Of a DNA stretch of 64,000 nucleotides, positions 18,677 through 35,302 are shown piece by piece (the first letter of the stretch is position 1; each line of letters begins with the position of its first letter). A program made the translations under genes and the position numbers. Under the pieces are notes generated by a model. It ran no database searches, had not been told where the DNA came from, and saw only the letters and a list, made by a program, of their open reading frames with translations. The DNA lies in assembly GCF_003131185.1 (NCBI RefSeq), contig NZ_QFFU01000001.1, forward strand, positions 558,001-622,000, written 5' to 3'. This DNA comes from Pseudomonas ovata (GTDB taxonomy: Bacteria > Pseudomonadota > Gammaproteobacteria > Pseudomonadales > Pseudomonadaceae).

Positions 18677-20158
18677 TTACTCGAACCAATGGGCTCGGGC
18701 GGCCATGATCAACTTGCCGGCACGATCATCGTCAATGCCGTCGATGTCGAGCAGGTCATCTATAGACTGCTCGGCCAGGTCTTCGCGGGTAATTACGCCG
18801 CGCACCGCCAGTTCCATCGCCAAATCCTTGTCCATACCCTCAAGCGAGAGCAGGTCTTCGGCCGGATGGGCGTCTGCCAGCTTTTCCTCAGTAGCGATGG
18901 CTTTGGTCAACAAGCGATCCTTGGCACGAGCGCGAAGCTCATTGACAATATCTTCGTCAAAGCCGTCGATGTTGAGCATTTCTTCCAACGGTACGTAGGC
19001 AATTTCTTCCAGGCTGGTGAAGCCTTCATCAACCAGTACCTGCGCCAGTTCTTCATCGACTTCCAGCTCGTCGATAAAGTTGCGCAGAATGTCACCGGTT
19101 TCTGCCTGCTGTTTGGCCTGGATATCGGACTCGGTCATCACGTTGAGCGTCCAACCGGTCAACTGACTGGCTAGGCGAACGTTCTGTCCGCCACGGCCGA
19201 TCGCTTGTGCCAGGTTGTCCGCACCAACAGCGATATCCATTGCATGGGCATCTTCATCGACGATGATTGCCGCTACTTCAGCAGGGGACATTGCATTGAT
19301 CACGAACTGTGCCGGGTTATCGTCCCACAGCACAATATCCACACGCTCGCCACCCAGCTCGCCGGAAACAGCCTGGACACGCGAACCGCGCATGCCAATG
19401 CAGGCGCCTTGCGGGTCGATGCGTTTGTCCTTGGAGCGAACAGCGATTTTTGCACGCGAGCCCGGGTCACGCGAGGCAGCCATCACCTCGATCAGACCTT
19501 CTGCGATTTCCGGAACTTCGATACGGAAAAGCTCAATCAGCATTTCTGGCGCAGTACGCGACAGAATCAGCTGCGGGCCGCGGTTTTCGGTGCGAATTTC
19601 TTTCAGCAGTGCCCGCACACGCACACCGACCCGGAATGTCTCACGGGAGATGATGTCTTCGCGTGCCAGCAAGGCTTCGGCATTGTTGCCCAGGTCAACG
19701 ATGACATTGTCACGCGTGACCTTCTTGACAGTACCGGAAATGATTTCGCCCAGTCGCTCGCGGTAGGCGTCGACGACCTGGGCGCGCTCGGCCTCGCGCA
19801 CTTTCTGCACGATGACCTGCTTGGCCGTTTGCGCAGCGATACGGCCGAACTCGATGGACTCGATCTTTTCTTCGATCACTTCACCGGCGACGGCACCGGG
19901 CTTGTGCGCCTGGGCCTGGTCTACCGCATATTGGTGTGCCGGATCGTCCAGGTCTTCGTCTTCGACCACGGTCCAGCGACGGAAAGTCTCATAATTACCT
20001 GTGTGGCGGTTGATCTCAACACGCACATCCACTTCATCTTCGTAGCGCTTCTTGGTCGCTGTAGCGAGTGCCAGCTCCAGCGCTTCAAAAATGACACTGG
20101 CCGGTACGCCCTTTTCATTGGATACCGACTCAACTACCAGCAGTACTTCTTTGCTCAT
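18677..20158 (-). CDS. nusA: Transcription elongation/termination factor NusA
   Basis: 493 residues from ATG at 20158 ([17 protein letters not shown]), the standard start; a further in-frame start 21 bases upstream is unlikely. It has an N-terminal RNA polymerase-binding domain, an S1 domain (about 130-200), two KH domains ([32 protein letters not shown]) and two C-terminal acidic repeats (about 365-493). NusA controls pausing, termination and antitermination. First large gene after rimP. Confidence 0.98.
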   Translation of the reverse strand: MSKEVLLVVESVSNEKGVPASVIFEALELALATATKKRYEDEVDVRVEINRHTGNYETFRRWTVVEDEDLDDPAHQYAVDQAQAHKPGAVAGEVIEEKIESIEFGRIAAQTAKQVIVQKVREAERAQVVDAYRERLGEIISGTVKKVTRDNVIVDLGNNAEALLAREDIISRETFRVGVRVRALLKEIRTENRGPQLILSRTAPEMLIELFRIEVPEIAEGLIEVMAASRDPGSRAKIAVRSKDKRIDPQGACIGMRGSRVQAVSGELGGERVDIVLWDDNPAQFVINAMSPAEVAAIIVDEDAHAMDIAVGADNLAQAIGRGGQNVRLASQLTGWTLNVMTESDIQAKQQAETGDILRNFIDELEVDEELAQVLVDEGFTSLEEIAYVPLEEMLNIDGFDEDIVNELRARAKDRLLTKAIATEEKLADAHPAEDLLSLEGMDKDLAMELAVRGVITREDLAEQSIDDLLDIDGIDDDRAGKLIMAARAHWFE

Positions 20159-20217
20159 CGTACGCCTCGCCTTTCGCAAGCCATTGGATCCGCGGGATCC
20201 GCAGCATCTGGCACGTT

Positions 20218-20676
20218 TCAGTCAAACGCGGGAATAATGTTGGCCTTGTCGATCAGGTCAATCGGCAGCAGGTATTCATTGCTGTCGACCTGAACCACGA
20301 CATCCTGTTCCTCCACCCCGCGGAGAACGCCTTGAAAGTTGCGCCGCCCGTCAAAGGGGGAACGCAATTTTATTTTTACCTGTTGGCCGGCGTGTGCCGC
20401 AAACTGCTCAATGCTGAACAGGGGACGATCCATGCCGGGCGACGACACTTCCAGGGTGTACTCAGAGCTGATTGGATCTTCTACATCCAACACGCCACTG
20501 ATCTGACGACTGACGATTTCGCAGTCTTCCACCAGAACGCCGTTTTCTTTGTCGATATAAATGCGCAGCAGCGAATGCCGGCCTTGGGAAATGAACTCGA
20601 TTCCCCAGCATTGATAGCCAAGCGCTTCAACCACTGGGGCCAGTATGGCCTGCAACTGTTCCAGCTTGCTCGACAT
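20218..20676 (-). CDS. rimP: Ribosome maturation factor RimP
   Basis: 152 residues from ATG at 20676 ([20 protein letters not shown]), with GAGGGGG just upstream; an earlier in-frame ATG would add six residues without a better site. RimP assists 30S maturation. The [18 protein letters not shown] and [14 protein letters not shown] segments are family signatures. It heads the nusA-infB operon downstream of tRNA-fMet. Confidence 0.96.
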   Translation of the reverse strand: MSSKLEQLQAILAPVVEALGYQCWGIEFISQGRHSLLRIYIDKENGVLVEDCEIVSRQISGVLDVEDPISSEYTLEVSSPGMDRPLFSIEQFAAHAGQQVKIKLRSPFDGRRNFQGVLRGVEEQDVVVQVDSNEYLLPIDLIDKANIIPAFD

Positions 20677-20773
20677 CTGAACCCCCTCGTGCATGCTTTA
20701 GAAATAAAAAAATGGGCAAAAGCCCATCACTGAAGACACCGCTGAACACCGGTGTCATGTTCTGTACAGCTAG

Positions 20774-20796
20774 CAAAAAGCCCCTTAAAAGGGGCT
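20774..20796 (-). terminator. Intrinsic terminator after tRNA-fMet
   Basis: On the minus strand the AGCCCC/GGGGCT stem with a short TTTTAA loop is followed by five T's, 11 bases beyond the CCA end of the tRNA. Confidence 0.8.
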
Positions 20797-20806
20797 CTGC
20801 TAAAAC

Positions 20807-20883
<77 letters not shown>

Positions 20884-20946
20884 ACAAAGCTGGGCCCGGA
20901 TTATACGACCGATACCTTGACAGGTCAATCGAACATCCCGAGCGCA

Positions 20947-20972
20947 AGAAAGCCCGCTGATGCGGGCTCTCT
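20947..20972 (-). terminator. Terminator-like hairpin between tRNA-Leu and tRNA-fMet
   Basis: On the minus strand AGCCCGC and GCGGGCT form a 7-bp stem with a four-base loop followed by TTCTTGC. It may release the secG-tRNA-Leu transcript or mark tRNA processing. Confidence 0.6.
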
Positions 20973-20979
20973 TGCTAAA

Positions 20980-21065
20980 TGGTACCGAGAAGGGGACTCG
21001 AACCCCTACACCCTACGGGCACAACCACCTCAAGGTTGCGTGTCTACCAATTCCACCACCTCGGC
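20980..21065 (-). tRNA. tRNA-Leu (GAG)
   Basis: 86 bases with encoded CCA. Acceptor GCCGAGG pairs with CCTTCTCGGT-type 3' arm bases, and the anticodon loop CTTGAGGT carries GAG. A long variable arm (GTGCCCGTAGGGTGT) marks a class II leucine tRNA. The T-loop is GGTTCGAGTCC. It follows secG as in other pseudomonads. Confidence 0.95.
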
Positions 21066-21111
21066 ATTACAACTCTTTGGCGACCTCTACACACATCGCC
21101 TGAACTCTTTT

Positions 21112-21492
21112 TTACTTCTGCTCTGGAGCGGCAGGAACATCAGCAGGCGTGGCTGCTGGCTTCTGACCTTCAAGCATTGGCACATCATCGGATGCTGGCT
21201 TCTGCTTGATTTCCATCACAGCTGGATCTGGCAAACCGACCTGATCAAACTGCTGAGCTTTTTCTTTAGCAAAGTAGCCTAAGCCCAAGCTAGTTATGAA
21301 AAAACAGGCTGCAAGTATAGCAGTAAACTTACTCAGAAAGGTAGCACTTCCTTGGCCTCCGAAGACAGTATTTGATGCACCCGCACCAAAAGACGCTCCA
21401 GCCTCTGCACCTTTACCCTGCTGCATCAGAACCAGGGCAACAACACCCAGTGCACCCAGCAGATGAAAAACGACTACGACTGTTTCCAGCAT
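21112..21492 (-). CDS. secG: Preprotein translocase subunit SecG
   Basis: 126 residues from ATG at 21492 ([21 protein letters not shown]). Two membrane segments (about 3-23 and 52-72) flank the conserved [22 protein letters not shown] loop. A Pro/Ala-rich tail follows (about 85-126), longer than in E. coli. SecG aids SecYEG protein export. It overlaps no gene but starts 5 bases after the tpiA stop. Confidence 0.95.
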   Translation of the reverse strand: MLETVVVVFHLLGALGVVALVLMQQGKGAEAGASFGAGASNTVFGGQGSATFLSKFTAILAACFFITSLGLGYFAKEKAQQFDQVGLPDPAVMEIKQKPASDDVPMLEGQKPAATPADVPAAPEQK

Positions 21493-21496
21493 TTTT

Positions 21497-22252
21497 TCAG
21501 TTTCCCGCGGCGCGACAGATCGCACCGAATTCATCTGCATTCAGGGAGGCGCCACCCACAAGCCCCCCATCGATATCCGGCATGCTGAACAACTCGGCCG
21601 CATTGGCCGCCTTGACGCTGCCGCCATATAGAAGCCGCACACCTTGCGCGACTTCGGAATCTTCTTTTGCCAGCTGCGCACGAATTGCTGCGTGCACTTC
21701 CTGCGCCTGCTCAGGCGTGGCAGTCAACCCGGTACCGATGGCCCATACAGGCTCATAGGCAACAACCGCATTGACCAGCGCCTGAATACCAAATGCCTTG
21801 ATGACGCTGCCAAGCTGCTGCCCGACCACTTCAAGGGTTTGCTTCGCCTCGCGCTGCTCCAGGGTTTCCCCGATACACAGCACAGGCGTCATGCCTGCAG
21901 ATTGAACGGCAGCAAACTTGCGGTTCAGGACCTCATCCGATTCACCCAGCAACAGGCGACGCTCGGAATGCCCTACCAGCACCAGCTTGCAACCGGCATC
22001 AACCAGTTGGCTCGACGCAATCTCGCCAGTCAGCGCACCTTGATCCGCCTGTACGGCTGCATCCTGCGCACCTACGGCAATCGACGCACCTTGAAGGCCG
22101 TTGACCACCTGACCCACATGCAGACTCGAGGGAAACACAGCGATGTCGACACTGCCAGGCAGAGTCTGTTTCGCCAGCCCGTCGATCAGCTCAGCGACGC
22201 TGGCGCGGGTACCGTGCATTTTCCAGTTACCAGCTACCATCGTGCGACGCAT
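21497..22252 (-). CDS. tpiA: Triosephosphate isomerase
   Basis: 251 residues. Interconverts dihydroxyacetone phosphate and glyceraldehyde 3-phosphate. Active-site elements are visible: NWKMHG (Lys11 region), VGHSERR (catalytic His) and [12 protein letters not shown] (catalytic Glu and loop 6). It lies between glmM and secG, the conserved pseudomonad order. Confidence 0.97.
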   Translation of the reverse strand: MRRTMVAGNWKMHGTRASVAELIDGLAKQTLPGSVDIAVFPSSLHVGQVVNGLQGASIAVGAQDAAVQADQGALTGEIASSQLVDAGCKLVLVGHSERRLLLGESDEVLNRKFAAVQSAGMTPVLCIGETLEQREAKQTLEVVGQQLGSVIKAFGIQALVNAVVAYEPVWAIGTGLTATPEQAQEVHAAIRAQLAKEDSEVAQGVRLLYGGSVKAANAAELFSMPDIDGGLVGGASLNADEFGAICRAAGN

Positions 22253-22317
22253 GCTGTACCTCGTCGGTCAAAGTGGGCGCAGATGTTACCCAACACTTCA
22301 AAGGCTGGCAAGCCGTA

Positions 22318-23658
22318 TCAGGCACAAACTTCGTTAACCAGTTTTGCCAGTGCCTCGGCGTAGCCACGCACCTGCTTTTCGTCTTCGCCTTCGACCATGA
22401 CCCGCACCAGCGGCTCGGTCCCGGACTTGCGCAGCAGGACCCGCCCACGCCCGGCCATTTCAGCGGTCACGCGCGCACAAGCCTCCTGCACGGCCGGATG
22501 GGCCACAGGGTCGACACCACCGGCAAAGCGCACGTTGATCAGCACCTGCGGACATTTGCGTAGCGCCTGGCGGGCTTCGGCCAGGCTCTTGCCGCTGCGG
22601 CGCAGGGCCATCAGCACCTGCAAGGCCGCAATGATCGCATCACCCGTGGTGGTGTGCTGCAGGCACACGACATGCCCGGAGTTTTCGCCACCCAGCTGCC
22701 AGTTACGCTCAAGCATTTCGGCGATCACATAGCGGTCACCGACATTGGCGCGCACGAACGGGATACCCAGCTCGGCAAGCCCCAGCTCCAGCCCCAGGTT
22801 GCTCATGAGCGTCCCGACTACGCCGCCATTAAGACGGTCGCGCTCGTGCAGGTCACGCGCAATGATGTACATCAGCTCATCACCGTCGACAACCGCACCG
22901 GTGTGATCGACCATCAGCACCCGGTCGCCATCGCCATCGAAGGCAATGCCCAGATCGGCCTTTTCAGCCACCACAGCGGCCTGTACCGCTTCAAGGTGGG
23001 TCGAGCCACACGCCTCGTTGATGTTCAGGCCATTGGGCTGTGCCGCCAGCACATGAACCTGCGCACCCAGCTCACGAAACACGTTGGGCGCAATCTTGTA
23101 GGTCGCCCCGTGCGCGCAATCGACCACCAGTTTGAGACCGGCAAAACTGGTGCTGGTCGGCACGCTGCTCTTGCAGAACTCGATGTAGCGACCCGCCGCG
23201 TCGTTGATGCGCGACACCTTGCCGAGCTTGTCCGATTCGGCAACCGTCATCGGCGCATCGAGCAACTCCTCGATCATCAGCTCGATCTCGTCGGGCAGCT
23301 TGGTGCCCTGCCCCGAGAAGAACTTGATGCCGTTGTCGTAATGCGGGTTATGCGAAGCGCTGATCACGATGCCCGCCTCGGCATGGAAAGTCCGGGTCAG
23401 GTAGGCAATGGCCGGGGTCGGCATAGGTCCGAGCAGCATGACATCGGCACCGGCAGCAGACAGGCCCGCCTCCAGCGCCGACTCGAACATGTAACCGGAA
23501 ATACGGGTGTCCTTGCCCACCAGAATGCGGCAGGCGCCCAGGCGGCGAAAAGCCATACCGGCCGCCCAGCCCAGCTTGAGCATGAAATCAGGGGTAATAG
23601 GGTACTGACCCACACGACCGCGAATGCCGTCGGTGCCGAAATATTTTCTGTTACTCAT
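22318..23658 (-). CDS. glmM: Phosphoglucosamine mutase
   Basis: 446 residues. Converts glucosamine-6-phosphate to glucosamine-1-phosphate for UDP-GlcNAc synthesis. The phosphoserine loop reads [13 protein letters not shown] (about residues 100-112), the metal loop [10 protein letters not shown] (about 240-249), and the sugar-phosphate site [15 protein letters not shown] lies near 409-423. It is directly after folP, the usual pairing. Confidence 0.97.
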   Translation of the reverse strand: MSNRKYFGTDGIRGRVGQYPITPDFMLKLGWAAGMAFRRLGACRILVGKDTRISGYMFESALEAGLSAAGADVMLLGPMPTPAIAYLTRTFHAEAGIVISASHNPHYDNGIKFFSGQGTKLPDEIELMIEELLDAPMTVAESDKLGKVSRINDAAGRYIEFCKSSVPTSTSFAGLKLVVDCAHGATYKIAPNVFRELGAQVHVLAAQPNGLNINEACGSTHLEAVQAAVVAEKADLGIAFDGDGDRVLMVDHTGAVVDGDELMYIIARDLHERDRLNGGVVGTLMSNLGLELGLAELGIPFVRANVGDRYVIAEMLERNWQLGGENSGHVVCLQHTTTGDAIIAALQVLMALRRSGKSLAEARQALRKCPQVLINVRFAGGVDPVAHPAVQEACARVTAEMAGRGRVLLRKSGTEPLVRVMVEGEDEKQVRGYAEALAKLVNEVCA

Positions 23659-23675
23659 GGGGCTCCACCGTGTTC

Positions 23676-24527
23676 TTATTCTGCCGACTCGACAGCTGCG
23701 ATCATGCGTACGACATCGACTGTTTCAGCAACATCATGCACGCGCAGGATTCTTGCGCCCTTGGTCATTGCCAGGGCCGCCAGGGCCAGACCGCCATACA
23801 GGCGCTCGCCCACGGGACGTTCCAGTACGGCGCCGATCATACTCTTGCGCGAGACCCCGACCAACAAGGGCCTTCCCAAGGCATGAAGGACTTCCATATG
23901 CCGGAACAGGCTGAGATTGTGCTCGACGGTCTTGGCGAAACCAAAACCGGGATCCAGGATGATACGTTCGGCACCGATTCCGGCTGCCGCACATTCAGCC
24001 ATGCGCGACGCCAGAAAGCCGGCCACCTCGCCCAGCAGGTTTTCATACCGTGGATTGTCCTGCATGTCGCCAGGCTCACCGAGCATGTGCATCAGGCAGA
24101 CAGGCAGGCCCGTCTGCGCAGCCGCCTGCAAGGCGCCTGGACGCCGCAATGAGCGGACATCATTGATCAGGCCCGCACCCAGCCTGGCCGTCTCGCGAAT
24201 GACTTCAGGCGTCGAGGTGTCGACCGAGATGATGACGTCCAGCTCGCAGGCAATACGCTCGACCAGCGGCGCAACCCGCTCCAGCTCCTGATCGACGGAC
24301 ACCACGGCAGCGCCGGGGCGGGTCGACTCACCGCCGATGTCGATCAGGGTCGCGCCGGCACGCACCATGCTCTCGGCATGCTGCATCGCAGCGTCGAGCC
24401 TGGCGTAGCGCCCACCGTCAGAGAAGGAATCAGGGGTCGCATTGAGGATGCCCATGACATGCGTCCGGGCCAGATCAAGAACCCGGTTGCCGCAAGGCAA
24501 CCGGGTCGGGTACGGCGCAACAGTCAT
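23676..24527 (-). CDS. folP: Dihydropteroate synthase
   Basis: 283 residues. Joins p-aminobenzoate to the pterin pyrophosphate; the sulfonamide target. Motifs are [15 protein letters not shown] (about 25-39), [11 protein letters not shown], and [10 protein letters not shown]. It lies 9 bases after the ftsH stop and 18 before glmM, so the three are probably co-transcribed. Confidence 0.97.
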   Translation of the reverse strand: MTVAPYPTRLPCGNRVLDLARTHVMGILNATPDSFSDGGRYARLDAAMQHAESMVRAGATLIDIGGESTRPGAAVVSVDQELERVAPLVERIACELDVIISVDTSTPEVIRETARLGAGLINDVRSLRRPGALQAAAQTGLPVCLMHMLGEPGDMQDNPRYENLLGEVAGFLASRMAECAAAGIGAERIILDPGFGFAKTVEHNLSLFRHMEVLHALGRPLLVGVSRKSMIGAVLERPVGERLYGGLALAALAMTKGARILRVHDVAETVDVVRMIAAVESAE

Positions 24528-24535
24528 GTCAGGCC

Positions 24536-26449
<1,914 letters not shown>

Positions 26450-26632
26450 TTAGCTACCCTCTGAAGCAAGCTCCACGCCGCAAGCGTGCCTCGCATGATA
26501 ATCACCGCCCTAACTTACTACAGAACCCACAGCTGTGGCAGGCGCCGTCTGTAACCCTTTGTGAAACTTTAGCTACGCGATGTTCGTTCAGGCGGCACTT
26601 TCATGCCATTTGAAAAAAGCTATCGCCAGACC

Positions 26633-27283
26633 TCAAAAACGCTCGATGCTGGCCGAGCCTTCAATGCCGCGGAAACCACGGGCCAGCAAATATTGCTCGC
26701 GAGACCTGTCGCGTGACGACAGCGGCTTGCGCATCTGCACCTTGTCGAACAGGCGGCGAACGTCCTTGTGATAGACGTCGAAGCCTTCGCCCTGGAAGAT
26801 CTTGATCAGAAAATCCCCGCCCGGTCGCAAGATACGACCTGCCAGGTCCAGTGCCAGTTCGCAGAGAAACATGGCGCGCGGCATGTCGACCGCACTCAAT
26901 CCACTCATATTGGGGGCCATATCGGAAATCACAAGGTCTACCTGTGTATTACCGACCGCCTCGAGGATTTGCGTCAGCACGGCGTCTTCGGTGAAGTCGC
27001 CCTGAATGAAGGTGACATCACCGATGGCGTCCATCTCCAGAATGTCCGAGGCAATCAGCCGGCCCTGCCCGCCGATCAGCCGGCTGGTCACCTGCGACCA
27101 GCCACCGGGCGCGGCGCCCAGGTCGACCACGGTCATGCCCGGACGGATGATTTTGTCCTTCTCCTGGATTTCCAGAAGCTTGTAGCTGGCGCGCGAACGG
27201 TAGCCGTCCTTTTGCGCCATCTTCACGTATTTGTCGTCGAAATGTTCTTTCAGCCAATTCTGGCTGGACTTGGAAGGCTTCAC
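26633..27283 (-). CDS. rlmE: 23S rRNA 2'-O-ribose U2552 methyltransferase
   Basis: 216 residues from a GTG at 27283 preceded by GAGGTG. RlmE (FtsJ/RrmJ) methylates U2552 in the A-loop. Sequence shows [26 protein letters not shown] motif [13 protein letters not shown], and the K-D-K-E catalytic context ([26 protein letters not shown]). It lies upstream of ftsH as in E. coli. Confidence 0.95.
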   Translation of the reverse strand: MKPSKSSQNWLKEHFDDKYVKMAQKDGYRSRASYKLLEIQEKDKIIRPGMTVVDLGAAPGGWSQVTSRLIGGQGRLIASDILEMDAIGDVTFIQGDFTEDAVLTQILEAVGNTQVDLVISDMAPNMSGLSAVDMPRAMFLCELALDLAGRILRPGGDFLIKIFQGEGFDVYHKDVRRLFDKVQMRKPLSSRDRSREQYLLARGFRGIEGSASIERF

Positions 27284-27384
27284 TGGGCACCTCGAAAATA
27301 AACGGGTCACGATTAATAGGGCGGTCCCCGACTCGCTCGGGTAAACTGGCCGCCGTTTTTACCAGACCAGACGCAGGGGTCATT

Positions 27385-27693
27385 ATGCCGCTCACTCAAG
27401 AGCAGAAGAAACAGTACAAATCCATTGGCCACCATCTGAAACCGGTTTTGATCGTGGCAGACAACGGATTGACCGAAGGTGTGCTCGCCGAACTGGAGCG
27501 CGCACTGAGCGATCACGAACTGATCAAGGTCAAGGTCAACGTTCTGGACCGCGAAAGCCGTCTGCAAGCCATTGCCGGTCTGTGCAAGACAGGGTCTGCA
27601 GAATTGGTGCAGGTCATCGGCAAGATGGCACTGATCTACCGCAAGAACCCCAAGGTCAACAAGAACCTGTCAAACGTTCATCGCGCCAGCTGA
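27385..27693 (+). CDS. yhbY: Ribosome assembly RNA-binding protein YhbY (CRS1-YhbY)
   Basis: 102 residues, one CRM domain: LTQEQKKQYKSIGHHLKPVL at the start, and GLTEGV, DHELIKVKV and LVQVIGKMALIYRKNPK further on. YhbY binds pre-50S particles. It is divergent from rlmE, separated by about 100 bases, the conserved arrangement. Confidence 0.92.
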   Translation: MPLTQEQKKQYKSIGHHLKPVLIVADNGLTEGVLAELERALSDHELIKVKVNVLDRESRLQAIAGLCKTGSAELVQVIGKMALIYRKNPKVNKNLSNVHRAS

Positions 27694-27738
27694 CACCGCT
27701 TCAAGCAGGCTGCGTTCGTAGCCTGGCCCTTAAAAGCA

Positions 27739-27771
27739 GGCCGCCCACCCGGAATATCCGGGCGGGCGGCC
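27739..27771. terminator. Bidirectional hairpin between yhbY and greA
   Basis: A 15-bp GC-rich stem (GGCCGCCC...GGGCGGCC) with one mismatch and a short AATA loop. On the minus strand it is followed by TGCTTTTAA, so it best serves greA but can also end yhbY. Confidence 0.7.
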
Positions 27772-27804
27772 AAAGCTCATTCAGCAGCAGGTTGGCAAGT
27801 CGCC

Positions 27805-28277
27805 TCAGATGTGGCGAACCTCGACAATCTCGTACTCGATCACGCCCTTGGGTGTCGTTACCGCCACCACATCACCTTCCTGCTTGGCAATCAGCGCACG
27901 GGCGATAGGCGAGCCTACCGAAATCTTGCCCAGCTTGATGTCCGCTTCGTCCTCGCCAACGATCTGGTAGGTCACGCTTTCGTCGGTGTCGACGTTGGCG
28001 ATTTCCACGGTCGTGCCGAAAATCACCTTGCCGGTGTGCTCGATGGTGGTGACGTCGATCACCACGGCATTCTGCATGCGGCCCTCGATGTCGCGGATCC
28101 GCGCCTCGACCATGCCCTGCTGCTCGCGGGCGGCATGGTATTCGGCGTTTTCCTTGAGGTCACCCAGCTCGCGCGCAGTTCCGATGTCCTGGCTGAGCTT
28201 GGGGCGGACCACCTTGGTCAGGTGGGCGTGTTCTTCTTCCAGGGCGCGAGCGCCCTGGACGGTCATGGGGTATTTAA

Positions 28278-28281
<4 letters not shown>
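27805..28281 (-). CDS. greA: Transcription elongation factor GreA
   Basis: 158 residues. GreA stimulates RNA polymerase cleavage of backtracked transcripts. The N-terminal coiled coil ([20 protein letters not shown]) carries the acidic tip (D/E pair in DLKENAEY), and the C-terminal FKBP-like domain ends [12 protein letters not shown]. It overlaps the carB stop by four bases, so it is the last gene of carA-carB-greA. Confidence 0.96.
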
Positions 28282-31499
<3,218 letters not shown>

Positions 31500-31560
31500 G
31501 GGTTGTCACTCAACTCCGCAATTCAGTCGGCAAGCCGTCTTGAATATTCATGGCGATGCC

Positions 31561-31599
31561 GGGTGGCAGCGACCGGACCGATAAGGTCCGGGGCCACCC
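31561..31599 (-). promoter_or_regulatory. Two-tier stem-loop between carA and carB
   Basis: An outer 7-bp stem (GGGTGGC/GCCACCC) and an inner 7-bp stem (CCGGACC/GGTCCGG) with a five-base loop sit 62 bases before the carB ATG. There is no T-run, so it is more likely a processing or mRNA-stability element than a terminator (inference). Confidence 0.5.
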
Positions 31600-31633
31600 G
31601 GGCACCTGCTTGTTTCATTTTCAAGGCAACCGG

Positions 31634-32770
31634 TCAGCGGCGCTTGGCCATGGCATCGATGAAGCGATCGAACAAAGGCGCTACATCGTTTGGACCCGGG
31701 CTGGCTTCAGGGTGGCCCTGGAAGCTGAACGCGCTCTTGTCGGTGCGCTCGATACCTTGCAGGGTGCCGTCGAACAGCGACTTGTGGATGGCGCGGACGT
31801 TGCCTGGCAGGGTGGCCTCGTCGACCGCAAAGCCGTGGTTCTGGCTGGTGATCATGACCACGCCGCTGTCCAGGTCCTGCACCGGGTGGTTGGCACCGTG
31901 GTGGCCGTGACCCATCTTGACGGTCTTGGCACCGGAGGCCAGGGCCAGCAACTGGTGACCCAGGCAGATACCGAACACCGGAATGTCGGTTTCCAGCACA
32001 TCCTTGATCGCCTGGATGGCGTAGTCGCACGGCTCCGGGTCACCCGGGCCGTTGGACAGGAACACGCCGTCCGGGCTGAGTGCCAGCACATCGCTGGCCG
32101 GGGTCTGTGCCGGCACCACGGTCACGCGGCAGCCGCGCTCGACCAGCATGCGCAGGATGTTGACCTTGACGCCGTAGTCGAAGGCGACGACATGGTAAGG
32201 CAGGTCGGCAGCCGCAATTTCCGGATGGCTGTCGGTTTTCAGCTCCCAGACACTGGAGCGCCACTCGTAGCGCTCTTTGGTGCTGACCACTTTGGCCAGG
32301 TCCATGCCCTTGAGGCCCGGAAAGCCGCGTGCCGCTTCGATGGCTGCTTCGTCGCTGATGTTGTCACCGGCCAGGATGCAGCCGTTCTGGGCGCCCTTTT
32401 CACGCAGGATGCGGGTCAGGCGACGGGTGTCGATGCCAGCGATGGCCACGACGTTGTTGGCCTTCAGGTAGTCCTGCAAAGACATCTTGCTGCGCCAGTT
32501 GCTGGCCACCAGCGGCAGGTCGCGAATGACCAGGCCGGCTGACCAGACGCGGTCGGACTCAGCGTCTTCCGGGGTGATGCCGGTGTTGCCGATGTGCGGG
32601 TAAGTCAGGGTGACGATTTGCTGGGCATAGGAAGGATCGGTAAGGATTTCCTGATAGCCGGTCATTGCGGTGTTGAACACCACCTCACCAACAGTCTGAC
32701 CGTCGGCTCCAATGGCTTCACCGCGAAAAATGCTGCCATCAGCAAGGGCGAGTATGGCTGGCTTAGTCAA
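31634..32770 (-). CDS. carA: Carbamoyl-phosphate synthase small (glutaminase) subunit
   Basis: 378 residues. Hydrolyses glutamine to feed ammonia to CarB. The class I glutamine amidotransferase nucleophile lies in [14 protein letters not shown], with the catalytic His/Glu in the [12 protein letters not shown] segment. It begins with TTG at 32770 preceded by GGGAGG six bases upstream; there is no alternative ATG near the N-terminus [19 protein letters not shown] terminator-like hairpin (32816-32854) lies just upstream. Confidence 0.97.
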   Translation of the reverse strand: MTKPAILALADGSIFRGEAIGADGQTVGEVVFNTAMTGYQEILTDPSYAQQIVTLTYPHIGNTGITPEDAESDRVWSAGLVIRDLPLVASNWRSKMSLQDYLKANNVVAIAGIDTRRLTRILREKGAQNGCILAGDNISDEAAIEAARGFPGLKGMDLAKVVSTKERYEWRSSVWELKTDSHPEIAAADLPYHVVAFDYGVKVNILRMLVERGCRVTVVPAQTPASDVLALSPDGVFLSNGPGDPEPCDYAIQAIKDVLETDIPVFGICLGHQLLALASGAKTVKMGHGHHGANHPVQDLDSGVVMITSQNHGFAVDEATLPGNVRAIHKSLFDGTLQGIERTDKSAFSFQGHPEASPGPNDVAPLFDRFIDAMAKRR

Positions 32771-32815
32771 GAAGACCTCCCGTAAATAAAGCCTGAAAGG
32801 GCGATCGCAGGTTGT

Positions 32816-32854
32816 AAAAAAGCGGAATGACGTTTTGATACGTCACCCCGCTTT
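32816..32854 (-). terminator. Intrinsic terminator or attenuator ahead of carA
   Basis: On the minus strand a 15-bp stem (AAAGCGG, then two G-U pairs, then TGACGT with its complement) has a six-base loop and is followed by seven T's. It sits 165 bases after the dapB stop and 46 bases before the carA start. It could end dapB or attenuate carAB in response to arginine or pyrimidines; the sequence alone cannot decide. Confidence 0.8.
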
Positions 32855-33018
32855 CTTATGGATTCATCTGCGCGCTTTTAGTGGACACACTAAAGCTGTA
32901 GCTTACAGAAAAGGCCTGTTTTGGTCTACTGAAAATGCAGCCAGTCTGGACACGCCATTTCTGCTGCTGATCGCCAAGGTCGTGAAAATTCAGGATTTTC
33001 GCCGACCTCGACCGTTAA

Positions 33019-33843
<825 letters not shown>

Positions 33844-34977
33844 TTACAAATCGCCGAAGAAACGCTTCACACCCTCGAACCAGCCACTGGCCTTGGGAGA
33901 GTGCGACTGGTCACCTTCGAGCGACTCACGGAATTCCTCGAGCAGTTCGCGCTGACGCTTGCCCAGGTTCACCGGCGTCTCGACCGCCACACGGCACATC
34001 AGGTCGCCAGGGCCGCCACCGCGTACCGGCGCCACGCCCTTGCCACGCAGGCGGAACTGCTTGCCGGTCTGGGTGCCTTCGGGGATCTTCAACTTGACGC
34101 GACCGTCCAGGGTCGGCACTTCCAGCTCGCCGCCCAGCGCCGCATCGGTAAAGCTGATCGGCACTTCGCAGAACAGGTGCTTGCCGTCGCGCTGGAAGAT
34201 CGGGTGCTCGCGCACATTGATGACCACGTACAGGTCGCCGCTCGGACCGCTGTGCGGGCCGGCCTCGCCTTCGCCCGACAGGCGGATGCGATCGCCGGTG
34301 TCGACACCGGGCGGCACCTTGACCGACAGGGTCTTGTATTCCTCGACCCGGCCTTCGCCATTGCAGGACTCGCACGGATCGGAAATGATCTTGCCGTTGC
34401 CATGGCAGCGCGGGCAGGTCTGCTGCACCGAGAAGAAGCCCTGCTGCATGCGCACCTGACCGATACCGCCACAGGTCGGGCAGGTGATCGGCGACGAGCC
34501 TTTCTTGGCACCGCTGCCGTCGCACGGCTTGCAGTTGACCAGCGTCGGCACGCGGATATTCACGGTCGTGCCGCGCACCGCTTCTTCAAGGTTCAGCTCC
34601 AGCGTGTAGCGCAGGTCGCTGCCGCGCTGCGGACCACCACGACCACCGCCGCCACGTCCACCACCGAAGAAGTCACTGAACACGTCACCGAAAATATCGG
34701 AGAAGTTCGCACCGCCCGCACCGAAGCCGCCACCGCCGCCACCCATGCTCGGGTCGACACCGGCATGGCCATACTGGTCGTAGGCCGCACGCTTGCTGGC
34801 ATCGGACAGCACTTCGTAGGCCTCGTTGGCCTCCTTGAACAGCTCTTCCGAGGCCTTGTCATCCGGGTTACGGTCCGGGTGATGCTTCATCGCCAGGCGA
34901 CGATAGGCTTTTTTCAGCTCCGCCTCACCGGCGCCGCGCTCGACCCCCAACACTTCGTAATAGTCACGCTTAGCCAT
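33844..34977 (-). CDS. dnaJ: Chaperone DnaJ (Hsp40)
   Basis: 377 residues from ATG at 34977 ([16 protein letters not shown]); GGAAG precedes it. It has the J domain with the HPD motif (residues about 33-35), a Gly-rich segment (about 75-110), and four CxxCxGxG zinc repeats ([40 protein letters not shown]). Client-binding beta domains follow. It stimulates DnaK ATPase. Separated from dnaK by 325 bases. Confidence 0.97.
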   Translation of the reverse strand: MAKRDYYEVLGVERGAGEAELKKAYRRLAMKHHPDRNPDDKASEELFKEANEAYEVLSDASKRAAYDQYGHAGVDPSMGGGGGGFGAGGANFSDIFGDVFSDFFGGGRGGGGRGGPQRGSDLRYTLELNLEEAVRGTTVNIRVPTLVNCKPCDGSGAKKGSSPITCPTCGGIGQVRMQQGFFSVQQTCPRCHGNGKIISDPCESCNGEGRVEEYKTLSVKVPPGVDTGDRIRLSGEGEAGPHSGPSGDLYVVINVREHPIFQRDGKHLFCEVPISFTDAALGGELEVPTLDGRVKLKIPEGTQTGKQFRLRGKGVAPVRGGGPGDLMCRVAVETPVNLGKRQRELLEEFRESLEGDQSHSPKASGWFEGVKRFFGDL

Positions 34978-35302
34978 ATATTCTTCCGCACTCTTGAGGA
35001 CGTCCGGCCTGACTCTCCTGAGCCTGGCCTGACTCGTTGAGCCCAATAAAGGCCCGGACCCAACTCACGTCAATTCAACGATCCTGGTCTTCGTTCAACG
35101 GCCACCGATGGCCGAGAAAGCGGCAGAACAAGCCTTGATGCAGGAGCATCGCAGCCTTGCCGCAAGGTGCCTGCCGCCGTGCGGCAACCACCGGAAATTT
35201 CGTCTGCTCCAGACACGCCAACGCGGGAGCAAGCTCCCGCGCGGCGACATCCTACCAGCGACCGCAACACAGCGGTCAACCGGCTTGCAAGTGAGCCTGC
35301 GC
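34978..35302. other. dnaK-dnaJ intergenic stretch with hairpins
   Basis: 325 bases without a credible gene. On the minus strand, after the dnaK stop, it holds a GACCGC/GCGGTC hairpin and then the palindromic CGCGGGAGC/GCTCCCGCG element (35222-35241), a short GC-rich hairpin form common between Pseudomonas genes. No clear sigma-32 site is seen before dnaJ. Confidence 0.6.
35222..35241. repeat. Short palindromic GC-rich element
   Basis: Nine-base arms CGCGGGAGC and GCTCCCGCG around AA. It resembles the dispersed gcgggagc-type intergenic palindromes of pseudomonads and probably forms the hairpin that limits dnaK-dnaJ read-through. Confidence 0.55.
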
